A stretch of 64,000 bases of DNA from Salinarimonas sp. (GTDB lineage Bacteria; Pseudomonadota; Alphaproteobacteria; Rhizobiales; Beijerinckiaceae). Under the pieces are notes generated by a model, which saw only the letters and a program-made list of their open reading frames with translations, had not been told where the DNA came from and searched no databases. Made by a program: the position numbers and the translations under genes. The DNA lies in contig NZ_CP157794.1 of the NCBI RefSeq assembly GCF_040111675.1, positions 1,943,501 to 2,007,500 on the forward strand, written 5' to 3'. Of this stretch, positions 1 to 8,741 are shown in pieces (position 1 is the first letter of the stretch; every line of letters starts with the position of its first letter).

Positions 1-1
1 T

Positions 2-658
2 CCGCTGGTCTCGGAGCGCTCCGAGCACGTGCTGGTGCAGGGCTTCCCGTCCATGCCCAAGCCGAAGACGTTTCTCCTGCGCAACGGCCATACCTACCAG
101 GCGCCTCCCGGCCACGTCGACGAGCGCGAGCTCAAGGCGGTCCCGGCCGAGCCCTGGCTCGGCGCGCCGCTCAAGCCCACCGGGAACCCGATGATCGACG
201 GCATCGGCGCGGCCTCCTACGCGCTGCGCGAGGACGTACCCGAGCTCACCGCCGAGGACGAGGCCCGCACCGTTCCGCTGCGCGTCGCCACCGACTGGGC
301 GGTCTCGGCCGAGGACGTCTCTCCGATCGGCATGGCCGTTTACGGCGCCGACGGGATCAAGGCGGGGACGGTCACCGAGATCTGGATCGACCGGTCCGAG
401 CCGATGATCCGCTACCTCGAGACCGAGGTGCCCACCGCAGCGGGAACGCGCGCCGTTCTCGTGCCGATGAATTTCTGCCGCATGAAGAAGAACCGCGGCG
501 AGGTTCACGTCGCCGCCATCCTCGCCTCGCAGTTCGCCGACGTGCCGGCTATCGCCTCGCCCGACCAGATCACGGCGCGCGAGGAGGACAAGATCACCGG
601 CTATTTCGGCGGCGGCACCATCTACGCCACCCCCGAGCGCTCGGAGCCGATCGTATGA
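2..658 (+). CDS. puhA: Photosynthetic reaction centre H subunit, 5' end missing
   Basis: H subunit of the type II reaction centre. It caps the cytoplasmic face of the L/M core and channels protons to the secondary quinone. The frame is open from base 2, and about 219 codons are visible against a usual family length near 255-260. The missing N-terminus would hold the single membrane helix and lies before the window. The visible part is the cytoplasmic domain: a Pro-rich linker with FPSMPKPKTF, then a beta-barrel with WIDRSEPMIRYLE and VLVPMNFCR. A GTG at 29 is an internal codon, not the start. The stop overlaps the puhB start as ATGA. Identification is firm from sequence and context. Confidence 0.96.
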   Translation, partial: PLVSERSEHVLVQGFPSMPKPKTFLLRNGHTYQAPPGHVDERELKAVPAEPWLGAPLKPTGNPMIDGIGAASYALREDVPELTAEDEARTVPLRVATDWAVSAEDVSPIGMAVYGADGIKAGTVTEIWIDRSEPMIRYLETEVPTAAGTRAVLVPMNFCRMKKNRGEVHVAAILASQFADVPAIASPDQITAREEDKITGYFGGGTIYATPERSEPIV

Positions 659-1386
659 CCGTCGCCATCGTCAAGAAGTCCGAGGAGGCTCTGGCCGCGG
701 CCGCCCGCGAGGCGGCCGACGCGGAGCCCGTGACCCCGCGCGGCCTGCCCGCGCCGCTGCCCGAGGGCGAGACCATCCTATGGCAGGGCCAGCCCGCCTG
801 GCGCACGCTCGCGCGGCGCGCCATGCATCTGCGCGGCATCAGCCTCTATTTCGGCTTCCTCGCCGTGTGGGCCGCGGGCGACGCGCTGGTGAGCGGGGAG
901 GGGCCGCTGTCCGCCTTCGTCTCCGCCACCTGGCTCCTCGCCATCGGCGCGGTGGCGATCGGCCTCCTCGCCCTCTACGGCTGGCTGTCCGCCCGCTCGA
1001 CCTGGTTCACCATCACGAACGAGCGGGTGATCCTCTCCTTCGGCGTCGCGCTGCCGATGAGCATGAACGTGCCCTACAAGCTCATCGAGAACGTCGCCCT
1101 GAAGGCCTGGCCGAACGGGACGGGCGACATCCCGCTCACCATCAAGAGCGAGCGGCGGCTCTCCTACGTGCTGTTCTGGCCCTACGTGCGGCCCTGGCGC
1201 TTCTCGAAGGTCGAGCCGATGCTGCGCTGCGTCCCCCAGGCCGAGCGCGTGGCCGCGATCCTGGCCGAGCGGCTCACCGCCGCCCACGGCGAGAACGCGG
1301 CGGCGGCGGAGGCCGCGGCGAAGACCTCCTCCGACACGCGCGGGGGCGAGCGGCGCGCGGGCGGCCTGAAGCCCGCCACCGCATGA
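655..1386 (+). CDS. puhB: Photosynthetic complex assembly protein PuhB
   Basis: Membrane protein needed for reaction-centre assembly in purple bacteria (family knowledge). The 243-aa product has an acidic/Ala-rich N-terminus, a PLPEGETILWQGQP segment typical of bacterial PH-domain proteins, and two membrane segments at about residues 61-79 and 88-111. A PH-like domain with TNERVILSFG follows. The start codon overlaps the puhA stop (ATGA), which implies translational coupling. The last 30 residues are low-complexity and charged. puhC follows after 25 bases. Confidence 0.93.
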   Translation: MTVAIVKKSEEALAAAAREAADAEPVTPRGLPAPLPEGETILWQGQPAWRTLARRAMHLRGISLYFGFLAVWAAGDALVSGEGPLSAFVSATWLLAIGAVAIGLLALYGWLSARSTWFTITNERVILSFGVALPMSMNVPYKLIENVALKAWPNGTGDIPLTIKSERRLSYVLFWPYVRPWRFSKVEPMLRCVPQAERVAAILAERLTAAHGENAAAAEAAAKTSSDTRGGERRAGGLKPATA

Positions 1387-1411
1387 CCGGCAACCGAGCG
1401 GAGATCCCCCG

Positions 1412-1912
1412 ATGAACGCTCACGCGAAACCTCCCCGGCCCGGCCCCGAGAGCGCGCCTTCCGGCGACGCGCCGCGGCGCCCACACTTCCCGCGCGCGGC
1501 GCTGGTGGGCGCCGGCGCGCTCCTCCTGGTCACCGTCTCGTCGGCGGCCCTGTTCGGCGAGGCCGATCCGCAGCCCCGCGACCTCTCGGGCGCGCACCAC
1601 GTCGTCGAGCTGCTCTTCGAGGACCGCGCCGACGGGGCCGTCGTCGTGCGCCAGGCCACGACCGGCGAGGTGGTCGAGGTGTTCGATCCGGGCACCAACG
1701 GCTTCGTCCGCGGCGCCATGCGCGGGCTCGCCCGCGAGCGCAAGCGCCGTGAGATCGGGCCGCAGACGCCCTTCGTCCTGGTGCTGTGGCCCACCGGCCA
1801 TCTCTCGATCGAGGACCGGGCGACCAACGCCTCGATCGATCTCTCCGCATTCGGGCCCGACAATTTCGCGCCCTTCGCCCGCATCCTCAGCGCCGCCGGA
1901 GACGCGTCATGA
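1412..1912 (+). CDS. puhC: Photosynthetic complex assembly protein PuhC
   Basis: PuhC takes part in organising reaction centres with light-harvesting complex 1 (family knowledge). The 166-aa product has a short Pro-rich cytoplasmic start, one membrane helix at about residues 29-48, and a periplasmic domain with VRQATTGEVVEVFDPGTNGF and VLWPTGHLSIED, features of this family. It lies between puhB and a small overlapping gene. Its stop codon overlaps the next start as ATGA at 1909-1912, so the run is read as one operon. Confidence 0.9.
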   Translation: MNAHAKPPRPGPESAPSGDAPRRPHFPRAALVGAGALLLVTVSSAALFGEADPQPRDLSGAHHVVELLFEDRADGAVVVRQATTGEVVEVFDPGTNGFVRGAMRGLARERKRREIGPQTPFVLVLWPTGHLSIEDRATNASIDLSAFGPDNFAPFARILSAAGDAS

Positions 1913-2238
1913 TCTTCCGCCGCACCATCGAGGTGCCCTGCACCGTCGAGATCGAGAACACCTTCGACAGCCTGCACGCCCATGTCGACCTGCACGGCGT
2001 CAAGGTCGCCCCCGGCGATTCCGTCGTCGTCCACGGCGCGCCGACCATCGTGCCCCACGGCGAGCGGCAGGTCTTCGAGCGCCGCGCGACCGTGATCCGC
2101 GGCACGCTCTTCGACCGGCTCTTCGCCCGGGCCGAAGGATATGCGGAACTCACCGACCTGTTCGAGGTCGGCTTCGAAGGGCATCCTCCCGAAATCCACA
2201 AGAGCGCGGCGCCGGCCGGACCGGCGCGCGACGTCTGA
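1909..2238 (+). CDS. Small conserved protein of the puh operon, unknown function
   Basis: A 109-aa protein of unknown function. It starts at an ATG overlapping the puhC stop. It has no signal peptide or membrane segment. The N-terminal half is beta-rich, with [20 protein letters not shown] and repeated [17 protein letters not shown] strands, suggesting a small barrel. The C-terminal tail is Ala/Pro-rich. The stop lies in a 14-bp tandem duplication. I recall similar small proteins between puhC and acsF in other photosynthesis clusters. That position suggests a role in pigment-protein assembly or cyclase function; this is inference. Confidence 0.8.
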   Translation: MIFRRTIEVPCTVEIENTFDSLHAHVDLHGVKVAPGDSVVVHGAPTIVPHGERQVFERRATVIRGTLFDRLFARAEGYAELTDLFEVGFEGHPPEIHKSAAPAGPARDV

Positions 2239-2257
2239 GATCCGACGTCTGAGATCC
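2230..2257 (+). repeat. Exact 14-bp tandem duplication over a stop codon
   Basis: The 14-base unit GACGTCTGAGATCC occurs twice in direct succession, at 2230-2243 and 2244-2257. The first copy contains the TGA stop of the 109-aa gene. The second copy lies in the untranslated spacer ahead of the acsF ribosome-binding site. Confidence 0.9.
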
Positions 2258-2272
2258 CCCGAGGAGGACGAC

Positions 2273-3382
2273 ATGATCACCATGGAAGGCGGCGTCGGCG
2301 AGACGCCCAAGCCCCGCAAGGGCCGGGCCGGAGCGGCCGAGGTCAGCGAATCGACCCGCCGCGCCCAGGAGAGCACCATGCTCTCCCCGCGCTTCTACAC
2401 CACCGACCACGCGGCGATGGACGCGATCGACGTCGAGCCCGTGCGCAAGGACTGGGACGCGCTGATCAAGGAGATGCGCGACGACCCCAACAAGGGCCAT
2501 TTCAAGCGCACCGACGAGTGGGACGACTTCGACCTCTCCGCCCTGCCGGAGGGCCTGCAGGAGGAGCTCAAGGACTTCCTGATCTCCTCGGTGACCGCCG
2601 AGTTCTCCGGCTGCGTGCTCTACGTCGAGCTCAAGAAGCACATCAAGAACCCCGACGTGCGCGAGCTCTTCGCGCTGATGGCCCGCGACGAGGGACGTCA
2701 CGCCGGCTTCATCAACGACACGCTCAAGGACATGGACATCGCGGTGGACCTCGCCTTCCTGACGAAGGCGAAGAAGTACACCTACTTCAAGCCGAAGTTC
2801 ATCTTCTACGCGACCTACTTGTCGGAGAAGATCGGCTACGCGCGCTACATCACCATCTACCGGATCCTCGAGCGGAACCCGGAGCTGCGCTTCCATCCGA
2901 TCTTCAAGTGGTTCGAGAAGTGGTGCAATGACGAGTTCCGCCACGGCGAGGCTTTCGCGCTGCTCATGCGCGCCAATCCGCACCTCGTCACCGGCCTGAA
3001 CAAGTACTGGGTGCGCTTCTTCCTGCTGGCGGTCTACGCCACCATGTACGTGCGCGACCATGCCCGGCCGCATTTCCACGCCGCGCTCGGCATCGACCCG
3101 GACGAATACGACTACCGCGTCTTCCGCATCACCTCGGAAGTCTCGCGCCAGGTCTTCCCCGTCGTGCTCGACATCGATCATCCGGCCTTCAAGGCGGGGC
3201 TCGACCGCCTCGTGCGGATCTCCCGCTCGATGCAGAAGGCCGAGGCGCACGGCGGAATCGCGGGGAAGATGCGCAAGGCGGCGCTCTCGGTCGCGGCGGC
3301 CGCGACCTTCGCGCGGCTCTATCTCGTGCCCGTCAAGCGCAACGAGGTCCCGGCCTCGGTGCGCCTCGAGCCGGCGTGGTGA
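2273..3382 (+). CDS. acsF: Aerobic Mg-protoporphyrin IX monomethyl ester cyclase
   Basis: Di-iron oxygenase that forms the isocyclic ring of bacteriochlorophyll using O2; this oxygen-dependent route fits an aerobic phototroph. The product is 369 aa from the ATG at 2273, preceded by GAGGAGG. The frame is open further upstream, but that part overlaps the 109-aa gene. Ferritin-like iron ligands are visible: Glu near residue 110, DEGRH at about 139-143 and NDEFRH at about 219-224. Length and motifs fit AcsF/ChlE. puhE follows after 16 bases. Confidence 0.95.
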   Translation: MITMEGGVGETPKPRKGRAGAAEVSESTRRAQESTMLSPRFYTTDHAAMDAIDVEPVRKDWDALIKEMRDDPNKGHFKRTDEWDDFDLSALPEGLQEELKDFLISSVTAEFSGCVLYVELKKHIKNPDVRELFALMARDEGRHAGFINDTLKDMDIAVDLAFLTKAKKYTYFKPKFIFYATYLSEKIGYARYITIYRILERNPELRFHPIFKWFEKWCNDEFRHGEAFALLMRANPHLVTGLNKYWVRFFLLAVYATMYVRDHARPHFHAALGIDPDEYDYRVFRITSEVSRQVFPVVLDIDHPAFKAGLDRLVRISRSMQKAEAHGGIAGKMRKAALSVAAAATFARLYLVPVKRNEVPASVRLEPAW

Positions 3383-3398
3383 GGGAGACGCGCGCGTC

Positions 3399-4292
3399 AT
3401 GACCATGGTCCTCGCAGCGGCCGGTTTCGCGCTCTTCGCCTGGTGGGCGTCCACCGGGCTCATCCTCGTGCTCGACCGGCTGCCGCGCTGGACCTTCCCG
3501 TGGACCATGGGGGGCGCGACGCTGCTGACAGTGCTCGCGCTGCTGGGGCTCTCCTGGTCGGCGGGGGAGACGACGATCGCCGCGGCGCTCTGCGCCTTCG
3601 CCTGCGCGCTCGTGGTCTGGGGCTGGACGGAGGTGTCCTTCCTCACCGGCTGGATCACGGGCCCGCGCACCACCGCCTCGCCCCCCGGCACGCGCGGGCT
3701 CACCCGCCTGCGCCACGCCATCGCGGCGATCATCTGGCACGAGCTCGCGATCCTCGCCGGCTTCCTCGTCGTGCTGGCGGTCTCCTGGGGCGGCGAGAAC
3801 CAGACGGCGACGATGAGCTACGCGGTGCTGTGGGTCATGCGGCTCTCGGCCAAGATCAACATCTTCCTCGGCGTGCCCAACCACGCCGACGGCTTTTTGC
3901 CTGACCACCTCGCCTATCTGAAGTCCTGGTTCACGAAGAAGCCGATGAACGTCTTCTTCCCGGTCTCGGTCTCGGCGGCCCTGGTCGCGACCGTGCTGGT
4001 GGCCGAGCCCGCCTTCTCGGCGAGCGCGACCGCCTTCGAGGCCGCCTCCGCCGCCCTGGTCGCGACGCTGCTCGCGCTCGCGGTGCTGGAGCACTGGTTC
4101 CTGGTCCTGCCCTTCGAATCGATCGCGCTCTGGCGGCTGCCCGCCGGGGAGGGGCCGCGCGCGCCGAGCGCGAGGGACGCCGCGAGGGACGGGGCGCGCG
4201 AGCCGGCGCGCGAGCCGCTCGCCGCCGTCCGGCCGGCGCCGACGTCCAAGATCGACAACGACAACGCCGCTTACAGTCTGGGGAGACGATGA
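3399..4292 (+). CDS. puhE: Photosynthetic complex assembly protein PuhE (DUF3623)
   Basis: A 297-aa integral membrane protein. In Rhodobacter, PuhE is thought to influence bacteriochlorophyll production and photosystem assembly. About seven hydrophobic segments are visible, starting with residues 2-25. Conserved-looking loops include [29 protein letters not shown] and [10 protein letters not shown]. The C-terminal 45 residues are Arg/Ala/Pro-rich and probably cytoplasmic. The ATG at 3399 was chosen because it follows the acsF stop; the frame extends upstream only as a shadow. The stop overlaps the hemA start. Confidence 0.9.
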   Translation: MTMVLAAAGFALFAWWASTGLILVLDRLPRWTFPWTMGGATLLTVLALLGLSWSAGETTIAAALCAFACALVVWGWTEVSFLTGWITGPRTTASPPGTRGLTRLRHAIAAIIWHELAILAGFLVVLAVSWGGENQTATMSYAVLWVMRLSAKINIFLGVPNHADGFLPDHLAYLKSWFTKKPMNVFFPVSVSAALVATVLVAEPAFSASATAFEAASAALVATLLALAVLEHWFLVLPFESIALWRLPAGEGPRAPSARDAARDGAREPAREPLAAVRPAPTSKIDNDNAAYSLGRR

Positions 4293-5506
4293 TGGATTAC
4301 GAGTCCTTCTTCCGCGCCGAGCTCGACGGCCTTCGCACGGAGGGACGCTATCGCGTCTTCGCCGACCTCGAACGCCGGGCGGGCTCGTTCCCGCGCGCCA
4401 CCTTCCGCCGCGACGGCTCGGCCCGCGAGGTCACGGTCTGGTGCTCGAACGACTATCTCGGCATGGGCCAGCACCCGGACGTGATCGCCGCCATGCAGGA
4501 GACGATCGCCCGCTGCGGCGCCGGCGCCGGCGGCACCCGCAACATCTCCGGCACGACGCACGCCCACGTCCTGCTCGAGCGCGAGCTCGCCGATCTCCAC
4601 GGCACGGAGGCGGCGCTGCTCTTCACCTCGGGCTACGTCTCGAACTGGGCCGCGCTCTCGACGCTCGGCGCCAAGATTCCGAACGCCGTCATCCTCTCCG
4701 ACGCCGGAAACCACGCCTCCATGATCGAGGGCATCCGCCACTCGAAGGCGGAGAAGATCGTCTACCGTCACAACGACGTCGCCGATCTCGAGGCGAAGCT
4801 CGCCGCGATCGATCCGGCGCGTCCCAAGATCGTCGCCTTCGAATCGGTCCACTCGATGGACGGGACGGTCGCGCCCATCGCCGACATCTGCGATGTGGCG
4901 GACGCCTACGGCGCGCTCACCTATCTCGACGAGGTGCATGCGGTCGGGCTCTACGGCCCCCGCGGCGGCGGCGTCTCCGAGCGCGACGGGCTCGCCCACC
5001 GGCTCACCTTCATCGAGGGGACGCTCGGCAAGGCCTTCGGCGTCATGGGCGGCTACGTCGCCGCCTCGGCCGCGGCCTGCGACTTCGTGCGCTCCTTCGC
5101 CTCCGGCTTCATCTTCACCACCGCCCTGCCGCCGGCCCTCGCCGACGGCGCGCGCGCCGCGATCCGCCATCTCAAGGTCTCCGACGACGAGCGCCGGGCC
5201 CAGCGCGCCCGCGTCGCGGAGCTGCGCGCGAAGCTCGACGCCGTCGGCATCCCGCACATGATGAACGACAGCCACATCGTGCCGGTGATGGTGGGCGACC
5301 CCGTGCGCTGCAAGGCGATGGCGGACCTGCTGCTCGACAGCTTCGGCGTCTACGTCCAGCCGATCAACTACCCCACCGTCGCCCGCGGCACGGAGCGGCT
5401 GCGCATCACGCCGGGGCCGCTGCACACGAGCGCGGACATCGACCACCTGGTGCGCTCGCTCGAGTCCGCCTTTGCAGCCGTCGAGATGCAGGCCGCCGCG
5501 GAGTAG
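4289..5506 (+). CDS. hemA: 5-aminolevulinate synthase
   Basis: Makes 5-aminolevulinate from glycine and succinyl-CoA, the first step of tetrapyrrole synthesis in alphaproteobacteria. The 405-aa length is standard. It has the alpha-oxoamine synthase signatures [22 protein letters not shown] and [12 protein letters not shown]. The PLP lysine lies in EGTLGKAFG, near residue 248. The ATG at 4289 overlaps the puhE stop; a second ATG follows directly. Location at the end of the puh/acsF operon would couple haem and bacteriochlorophyll precursor supply to photosynthesis. The TAG stop lies inside a short tandem repeat. Confidence 0.96.
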   Translation: MMDYESFFRAELDGLRTEGRYRVFADLERRAGSFPRATFRRDGSAREVTVWCSNDYLGMGQHPDVIAAMQETIARCGAGAGGTRNISGTTHAHVLLERELADLHGTEAALLFTSGYVSNWAALSTLGAKIPNAVILSDAGNHASMIEGIRHSKAEKIVYRHNDVADLEAKLAAIDPARPKIVAFESVHSMDGTVAPIADICDVADAYGALTYLDEVHAVGLYGPRGGGVSERDGLAHRLTFIEGTLGKAFGVMGGYVAASAAACDFVRSFASGFIFTTALPPALADGARAAIRHLKVSDDERRAQRARVAELRAKLDAVGIPHMMNDSHIVPVMVGDPVRCKAMADLLLDSFGVYVQPINYPTVARGTERLRITPGPLHTSADIDHLVRSLESAFAAVEMQAAAE

Positions 5507-5530
5507 GGCGCCGCGGAGCAGGGCGCCGCC
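5495..5530 (+). repeat. 15-bp tandem repeat spanning the hemA stop
   Basis: The unit GCCGCGGAG(T/C)AGGGC occurs twice, at 5495-5509 and 5510-5524, followed by a third partial copy. The first copy carries the hemA stop codon TAG; the second has CAG at the same place. Confidence 0.8.
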
Positions 5531-5606
5531 ATCGGGGCAACGCGCACGAGAACGCCGCGTGCTCTTCGGGAGCGGGCGGCGCTCGCGCGGCCGTCTCCGA
5601 GTGACG

Positions 5607-6179
5607 TCAGCCGGGATAGATCAGCTCGAACTCCGCCTCGCTGAGCTGCGCGTCGTCGCCGGCCATCCGGCCGAACATGATCTCGGCGAAGGTCTCCCGG
5701 TCGACGGGCTCGCCCTGGCCCACCCAGGCCTCGTAGATGCCGGCCTCGCCAGCGGCCGTGGTGAAGGCGTCCTCCATCAGCTCGTTCTCGCGCGCGGCGA
5801 TCGCGTCGTAGGCGGGGCCCTCGACCTCGATGTCCTCGAACCAGGAGGCGTAGCCGCGCTCGTATTCCTCGCGGGTGAGGATCGCGTTCGCGTCCCGGTC
5901 CCACGAGCCGAACAGGCCGGCGTAGAATTCCCCCTCGCCGAGCAGGTCGTCGGCGTCCGTCTGCCACGCGTCGTAGGTCTGGTCGACGAACGGCCGGAAC
6001 TCGGCCGCGTCGAGCGCCTGGTCCTGGTTCGCGTCGAGCTGGGCGTAGCCGCCGATCGCGCCCGTGGCTTCCGGCGCGGTCGCGTCCTGCGCCATCGCGG
6101 CGGGCGCGAGGAGGAGCGCGGCCGCGAGCGTCGCGACGGACGCGCCGCCGGCGAGGGTCCTGCAAAGGTCGATCTTCAT
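5607..6179 (-). CDS. Secreted EF-hand calcium-binding protein
   Basis: A 190-aa exported protein. A Sec signal peptide covers about residues 1-30 (ending PAAMAQ). Two good EF-hand loops are visible: DANQDQALDAAE at about 49-60 and DRDANAILTREE at about 94-105. A third, weaker one near the C-terminus has AGDDAQLSEAE. The start was set at MKIDLC because the signal peptide begins there; an upstream in-frame ATG at 6227 would add a charged extension. A periplasmic calcium-binding role is likely, partner unknown. It is convergent with hemA and sits downstream of the minus-strand 100-aa gene. Confidence 0.85.
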   Translation of the reverse strand: MKIDLCRTLAGGASVATLAAALLLAPAAMAQDATAPEATGAIGGYAQLDANQDQALDAAEFRPFVDQTYDAWQTDADDLLGEGEFYAGLFGSWDRDANAILTREEYERGYASWFEDIEVEGPAYDAIAARENELMEDAFTTAAGEAGIYEAWVGQGEPVDRETFAEIMFGRMAGDDAQLSEAEFELIYPG

Positions 6180-6223
6180 CGGATGGCCTCCTTCGGGAGT
6201 GGCTCGGTCTCGTGCGCGCCCGC

Positions 6224-6526
6224 TCACCGGTGCGCGCCGTGCTCCCCGTGCTCGCGCTTTTCCACCGTGTCGCGCCCGACGATCTTCGAGAACATGCTGT
6301 CGGGCTCGTAGAGGAGGGCGAGATTACTCTCCTCGAACTGCCGGAAGAACTCGTCCCAGGAGATCTCCGTCAGCGCCTCGTGCTCGGATTGCTGTGCGTC
6401 GGGAAACATGATGCGGATGATGCCGACATTATCCCCGCCATGCGTGCGCTCGACGGCGGCGGGCTTGCCGCCCTTGCCGTCGGCCCATTTGCGGATCGTG
6501 TCGTGGTCGGTCGTGGCTTCGGCCAT
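6224..6526 (-). CDS. Conserved 100-aa protein, unknown function
   Basis: A 100-aa soluble protein starting MAEATTDHDTIRKWAD. It contains KGGKPAAVERT, GIIRIMFPD and EISWDEFFRQFEESNLALLYEP. I recognise this as a small protein common in proteobacteria that is often mislabelled as 1,4-alpha-glucan branching enzyme; nothing here resembles that enzyme, which exceeds 600 aa. The C-terminus is His/Glu-rich (KREHGEHGAH). The ATG at 6526 fits the family start. No function can be assigned from the sequence. Confidence 0.85.
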   Translation of the reverse strand: MAEATTDHDTIRKWADGKGGKPAAVERTHGGDNVGIIRIMFPDAQQSEHEALTEISWDEFFRQFEESNLALLYEPDSMFSKIVGRDTVEKREHGEHGAHR

Positions 6527-6618
6527 GGCGAACCTCCCTGTCCGTGCGCCCGCCGCAGCGGCGGGCCTGCGATCAGACAGGGCAATGGGCGAGCGCCCGC
6601 GCGGTTCCGCCGCGCGCC

Positions 6619-8064
6619 TCAGGCGTGCAGCGGCCCGTCCTCCGGGTCGCCGAGGAAGTTGCCGTGGAAGCCGAAGGTGACGATTTCCGGCGCCTCGGCC
6701 CGGGCGATCTCGGTCAGCGTCGCGGCGTCGAGCACCAGCAGGAAGGAGCGCTCCGCCCCCGCGTCGAGCACGACCGAGAGCAGCACGCCGTCGTCCTCCG
6801 CCGCGGCGCCGGGCCGGCGCACGAAGACCGGCTCGCCGGGCCAGGCGCCGTCCTCGCGCCAAACCAGGGCGTTGTCGGCCGGATCGCCGTCGAGGTCGAG
6901 CTTCACGATGGAATCGAGGAAGTCCTCGCCGGCCTGCCCGGCGCCCCAGACGAAGCGGTACGGCCGCCCCTGCCGGCGCGGATAGTCGATGCGGGGCAGC
7001 TCGATCGGCGTGTGTGACAGGAGCCGCGTCTCGACCGGCCCGTCGTCGGGCGGCAGCGTCAGGCGCACCAGCCGGCCGACGGCGCGCACCGGCTCCGCGC
7101 CGCGCAGGCGCGCGAGGTAGAGATCGTCGATGACGGAGGCGTCGTCGTAGGCGACGAGATCGATTTCGAGCCCGCCGTCCTCGCGGTCGACCGCATTGAC
7201 GTGGTGGAAGGCGAAGAGCGGCGGCGCCGTCCAGCGGCCGACCAGCGCGCCGCTCTCCTTGTCGAGGACGGTGAGCGTCGTGCCGCGCCGCGGGTCCCAG
7301 CGATAGTTGCGGATGAAGGGCTTGCCCGAGAGGTACAGGACGAGCGGGTTCACCACGAAAGGGAACTCGGCGAGCACGATGCGCCGCGTGCTCATGCCGA
7401 AGGAGTGCATGTAGGACGGTCGCTCGACCGGGATGCGGGCGATCTCGCGCTCCTGCGCGCCGTCGACCACGTGCACGTGGTAGAAGGATTGCCGCCCGAA
7501 GGAGATCAGGTAGGTGTAGGCGAGGCGCCCGTCGTGATGCGGGTGCGCGGTCGACACCGAGCCCTCCACCGACGCGCCGAAATCATGGATGCCGAGCGTC
7601 TCCAGCGTGTGTGGGTCGAACCGCACCGGCAGCCGCGTCTCGGTGAGAGCGACGAGGTCGTCGCCGATCCGGTTGACGCTCACCACCGCGTTGTCGGTGA
7701 TGGTCGGCGCGAAGATCGCCTGCACGCGGCCGAAGAGGCTCCGGCAGGGGTCCGTCGCGAACTCGGCATGGACGATGCGGCCCTGGCGCTTGGCTTGCGT
7801 GTAAGCCTCCGAGCGCAGGAAGCGGCTCTGGTAGGTCACACTCCCGTCGGCGATGCCGAACCGGTGAAGCCGGGCGAGGCCGTCGAACCAGTGCGCGTAG
7901 GCTTGGCGGCCCACCTCGAACTGGGCCGGGGCGACGCGCAGGAGCGCGCCGGAGAGCCAGTCGGGCAAGCGACCCTTCACGGCGAGCTGCGTCGTCTCGA
8001 GCTCGCGCGGCACGCTCCTGAAGCCGACGGCGTAAGGCGCCGCGCCTTGATCCGATTCGCTCAT
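6619..8064 (-). CDS. Carotenoid cleavage oxygenase (RPE65/CCD family)
   Basis: A 481-aa non-haem iron oxygenase that cleaves carotenoid or apocarotenoid double bonds. The four expected iron-binding histidine regions appear in order: HPHHDGRLAYTY, SYMHSFGMS, FAFHHVNAVD and, near the C-terminus, FGFHGNFLGDPEDGPLH. Length fits the family. The ATG at 8064 (MSESDQGA) begins just before the typical N-terminal GFRSVPRELE; the frame is open upstream without a family match. It lies close to the photosynthesis cluster, where carotenoids are made, so its substrate may be a photosynthetic carotenoid. No rhodopsin or retinal gene is seen in the window. Confidence 0.9.
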   Translation of the reverse strand: MSESDQGAAPYAVGFRSVPRELETTQLAVKGRLPDWLSGALLRVAPAQFEVGRQAYAHWFDGLARLHRFGIADGSVTYQSRFLRSEAYTQAKRQGRIVHAEFATDPCRSLFGRVQAIFAPTITDNAVVSVNRIGDDLVALTETRLPVRFDPHTLETLGIHDFGASVEGSVSTAHPHHDGRLAYTYLISFGRQSFYHVHVVDGAQEREIARIPVERPSYMHSFGMSTRRIVLAEFPFVVNPLVLYLSGKPFIRNYRWDPRRGTTLTVLDKESGALVGRWTAPPLFAFHHVNAVDREDGGLEIDLVAYDDASVIDDLYLARLRGAEPVRAVGRLVRLTLPPDDGPVETRLLSHTPIELPRIDYPRRQGRPYRFVWGAGQAGEDFLDSIVKLDLDGDPADNALVWREDGAWPGEPVFVRRPGAAAEDDGVLLSVVLDAGAERSFLLVLDAATLTEIARAEAPEIVTFGFHGNFLGDPEDGPLHA

Positions 8065-8351
8065 TCCGTCCTCGACCCCCGCCCGCCGCCAGAACCGGAT
8101 CGCGCGGCGGTTTGTTCCGGCCACCGTCGCACGGGAGGCGGGCCGCTGGCCACAGGCGATCGCGCGCCGAAGCGCCGCCACCGGAGCGCGACCGCGCCGG
8201 ATCGTGCGCGCCGATGGCGGTTGTCGACCGGCGGTCGGCTCGCTAGCGGAGATGCGCGCAAAACGGGTTCGGTGCGCCAGGCGCGCCAACGGAGTCGATC
8301 GGGCAGAAGTCAGGGCGGGCCAGGGCCCCGTGTCGGGAGATGGGCTCCCGC

Positions 8352-8539
8352 GCCCCAATGGAAGAAAATTGGGGCAAAAGCCTTGCTCGATCGATCGGAG
8401 GATGAGCGATGACGTGGTTTCCACGCCTGAGCTTGTCCGTCAGCTTCCGCAGCGTGCGGAAGACGAGCTGGCACCTCGTCTTCCGCATTTCGCTCGGAGC
8501 CTGACGAAAAAGAGAGGGGAGGGGAAACTCTCCTCTCTC
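8352..8539. other. Cluster of four hairpins, possible structured RNA
   Basis: Hairpin 1 pairs GCCCCAAT (8352-8359) with ATTGGGGC (8368-8375). Hairpin 2 pairs CTTCCGCA (8444-8451) with TGCGGAAG (8455-8462). Hairpin 3 pairs TGCGGAAGACGAG (8455-8467) with CTCGTCTTCCGCA (8475-8487), 13 perfect pairs. Hairpins 2 and 3 share the 8455-8462 arm and so exclude each other. Hairpin 4 pairs GAGAGGGGAG (8512-8521) with CTCCTCTCTC (8530-8539), ten pairs with one G-T. No U-run follows. Whether it is transcribed, and from which strand, cannot be told. Confidence 0.45.
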
Positions 8540-8690
8540 ACTCCGAAACCCAATGTAGCACGTCCGCCGTCGGCGACAACGCCCACCGCGCCCCTTCGAC
8601 GGCCCCGCCGCGCCTCTGCGCCGTGCCGTCGCCTTGATTTCGCCGGCCGTCCGCTCCACACCCGCTCGCGACGGGGAGCGCCTTCGCCGT

Positions 8691-8719
8691 TTGACATTTC
8701 AGGCCGGATTGCGGAGATG
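8691..8719 (+). promoter_or_regulatory. Possible sigma-70 promoter of the ArnT operon
   Basis: A consensus -35 hexamer TTGACA lies at 8691-8696, with a weak -10 candidate (GAGATG, 8714-8719) at 17-bp spacing. A start near 8727 would leave a leader of about 15 bases before the ATG at 8742. The -10 is poor, so this is tentative. Confidence 0.3.
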
Positions 8720-8741
8720 ACCCGCGCCGCCGGAGCCCTTC

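Larger units (their letters stand above)
8065..8741. other. Gene-free 677-bp spacer between divergent genes
   Basis: The spacer separates the minus-strand carotenoid oxygenase from the plus-strand ArnT-like operon. I find no convincing coding sequence. It contains a cluster of hairpins at 8352-8539 and a TTGACA element at 8691. Frames crossing it on both strands have shadow-like composition and no family match. Confidence 0.6.

Noticed and set aside
2150-3733. 527-codon open frame on the minus strand over acsF
   Set aside because: It is antisense to a fully recognised gene, rich in Arg/Ala/Gly/Glu, with no family motif; GC-rich coding DNA creates such frames.
6224-6526. 1,4-alpha-glucan branching enzyme
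   Set aside because: Common database label for this 100-aa family, but it lacks any glycoside hydrolase 13 motif and is far too short.
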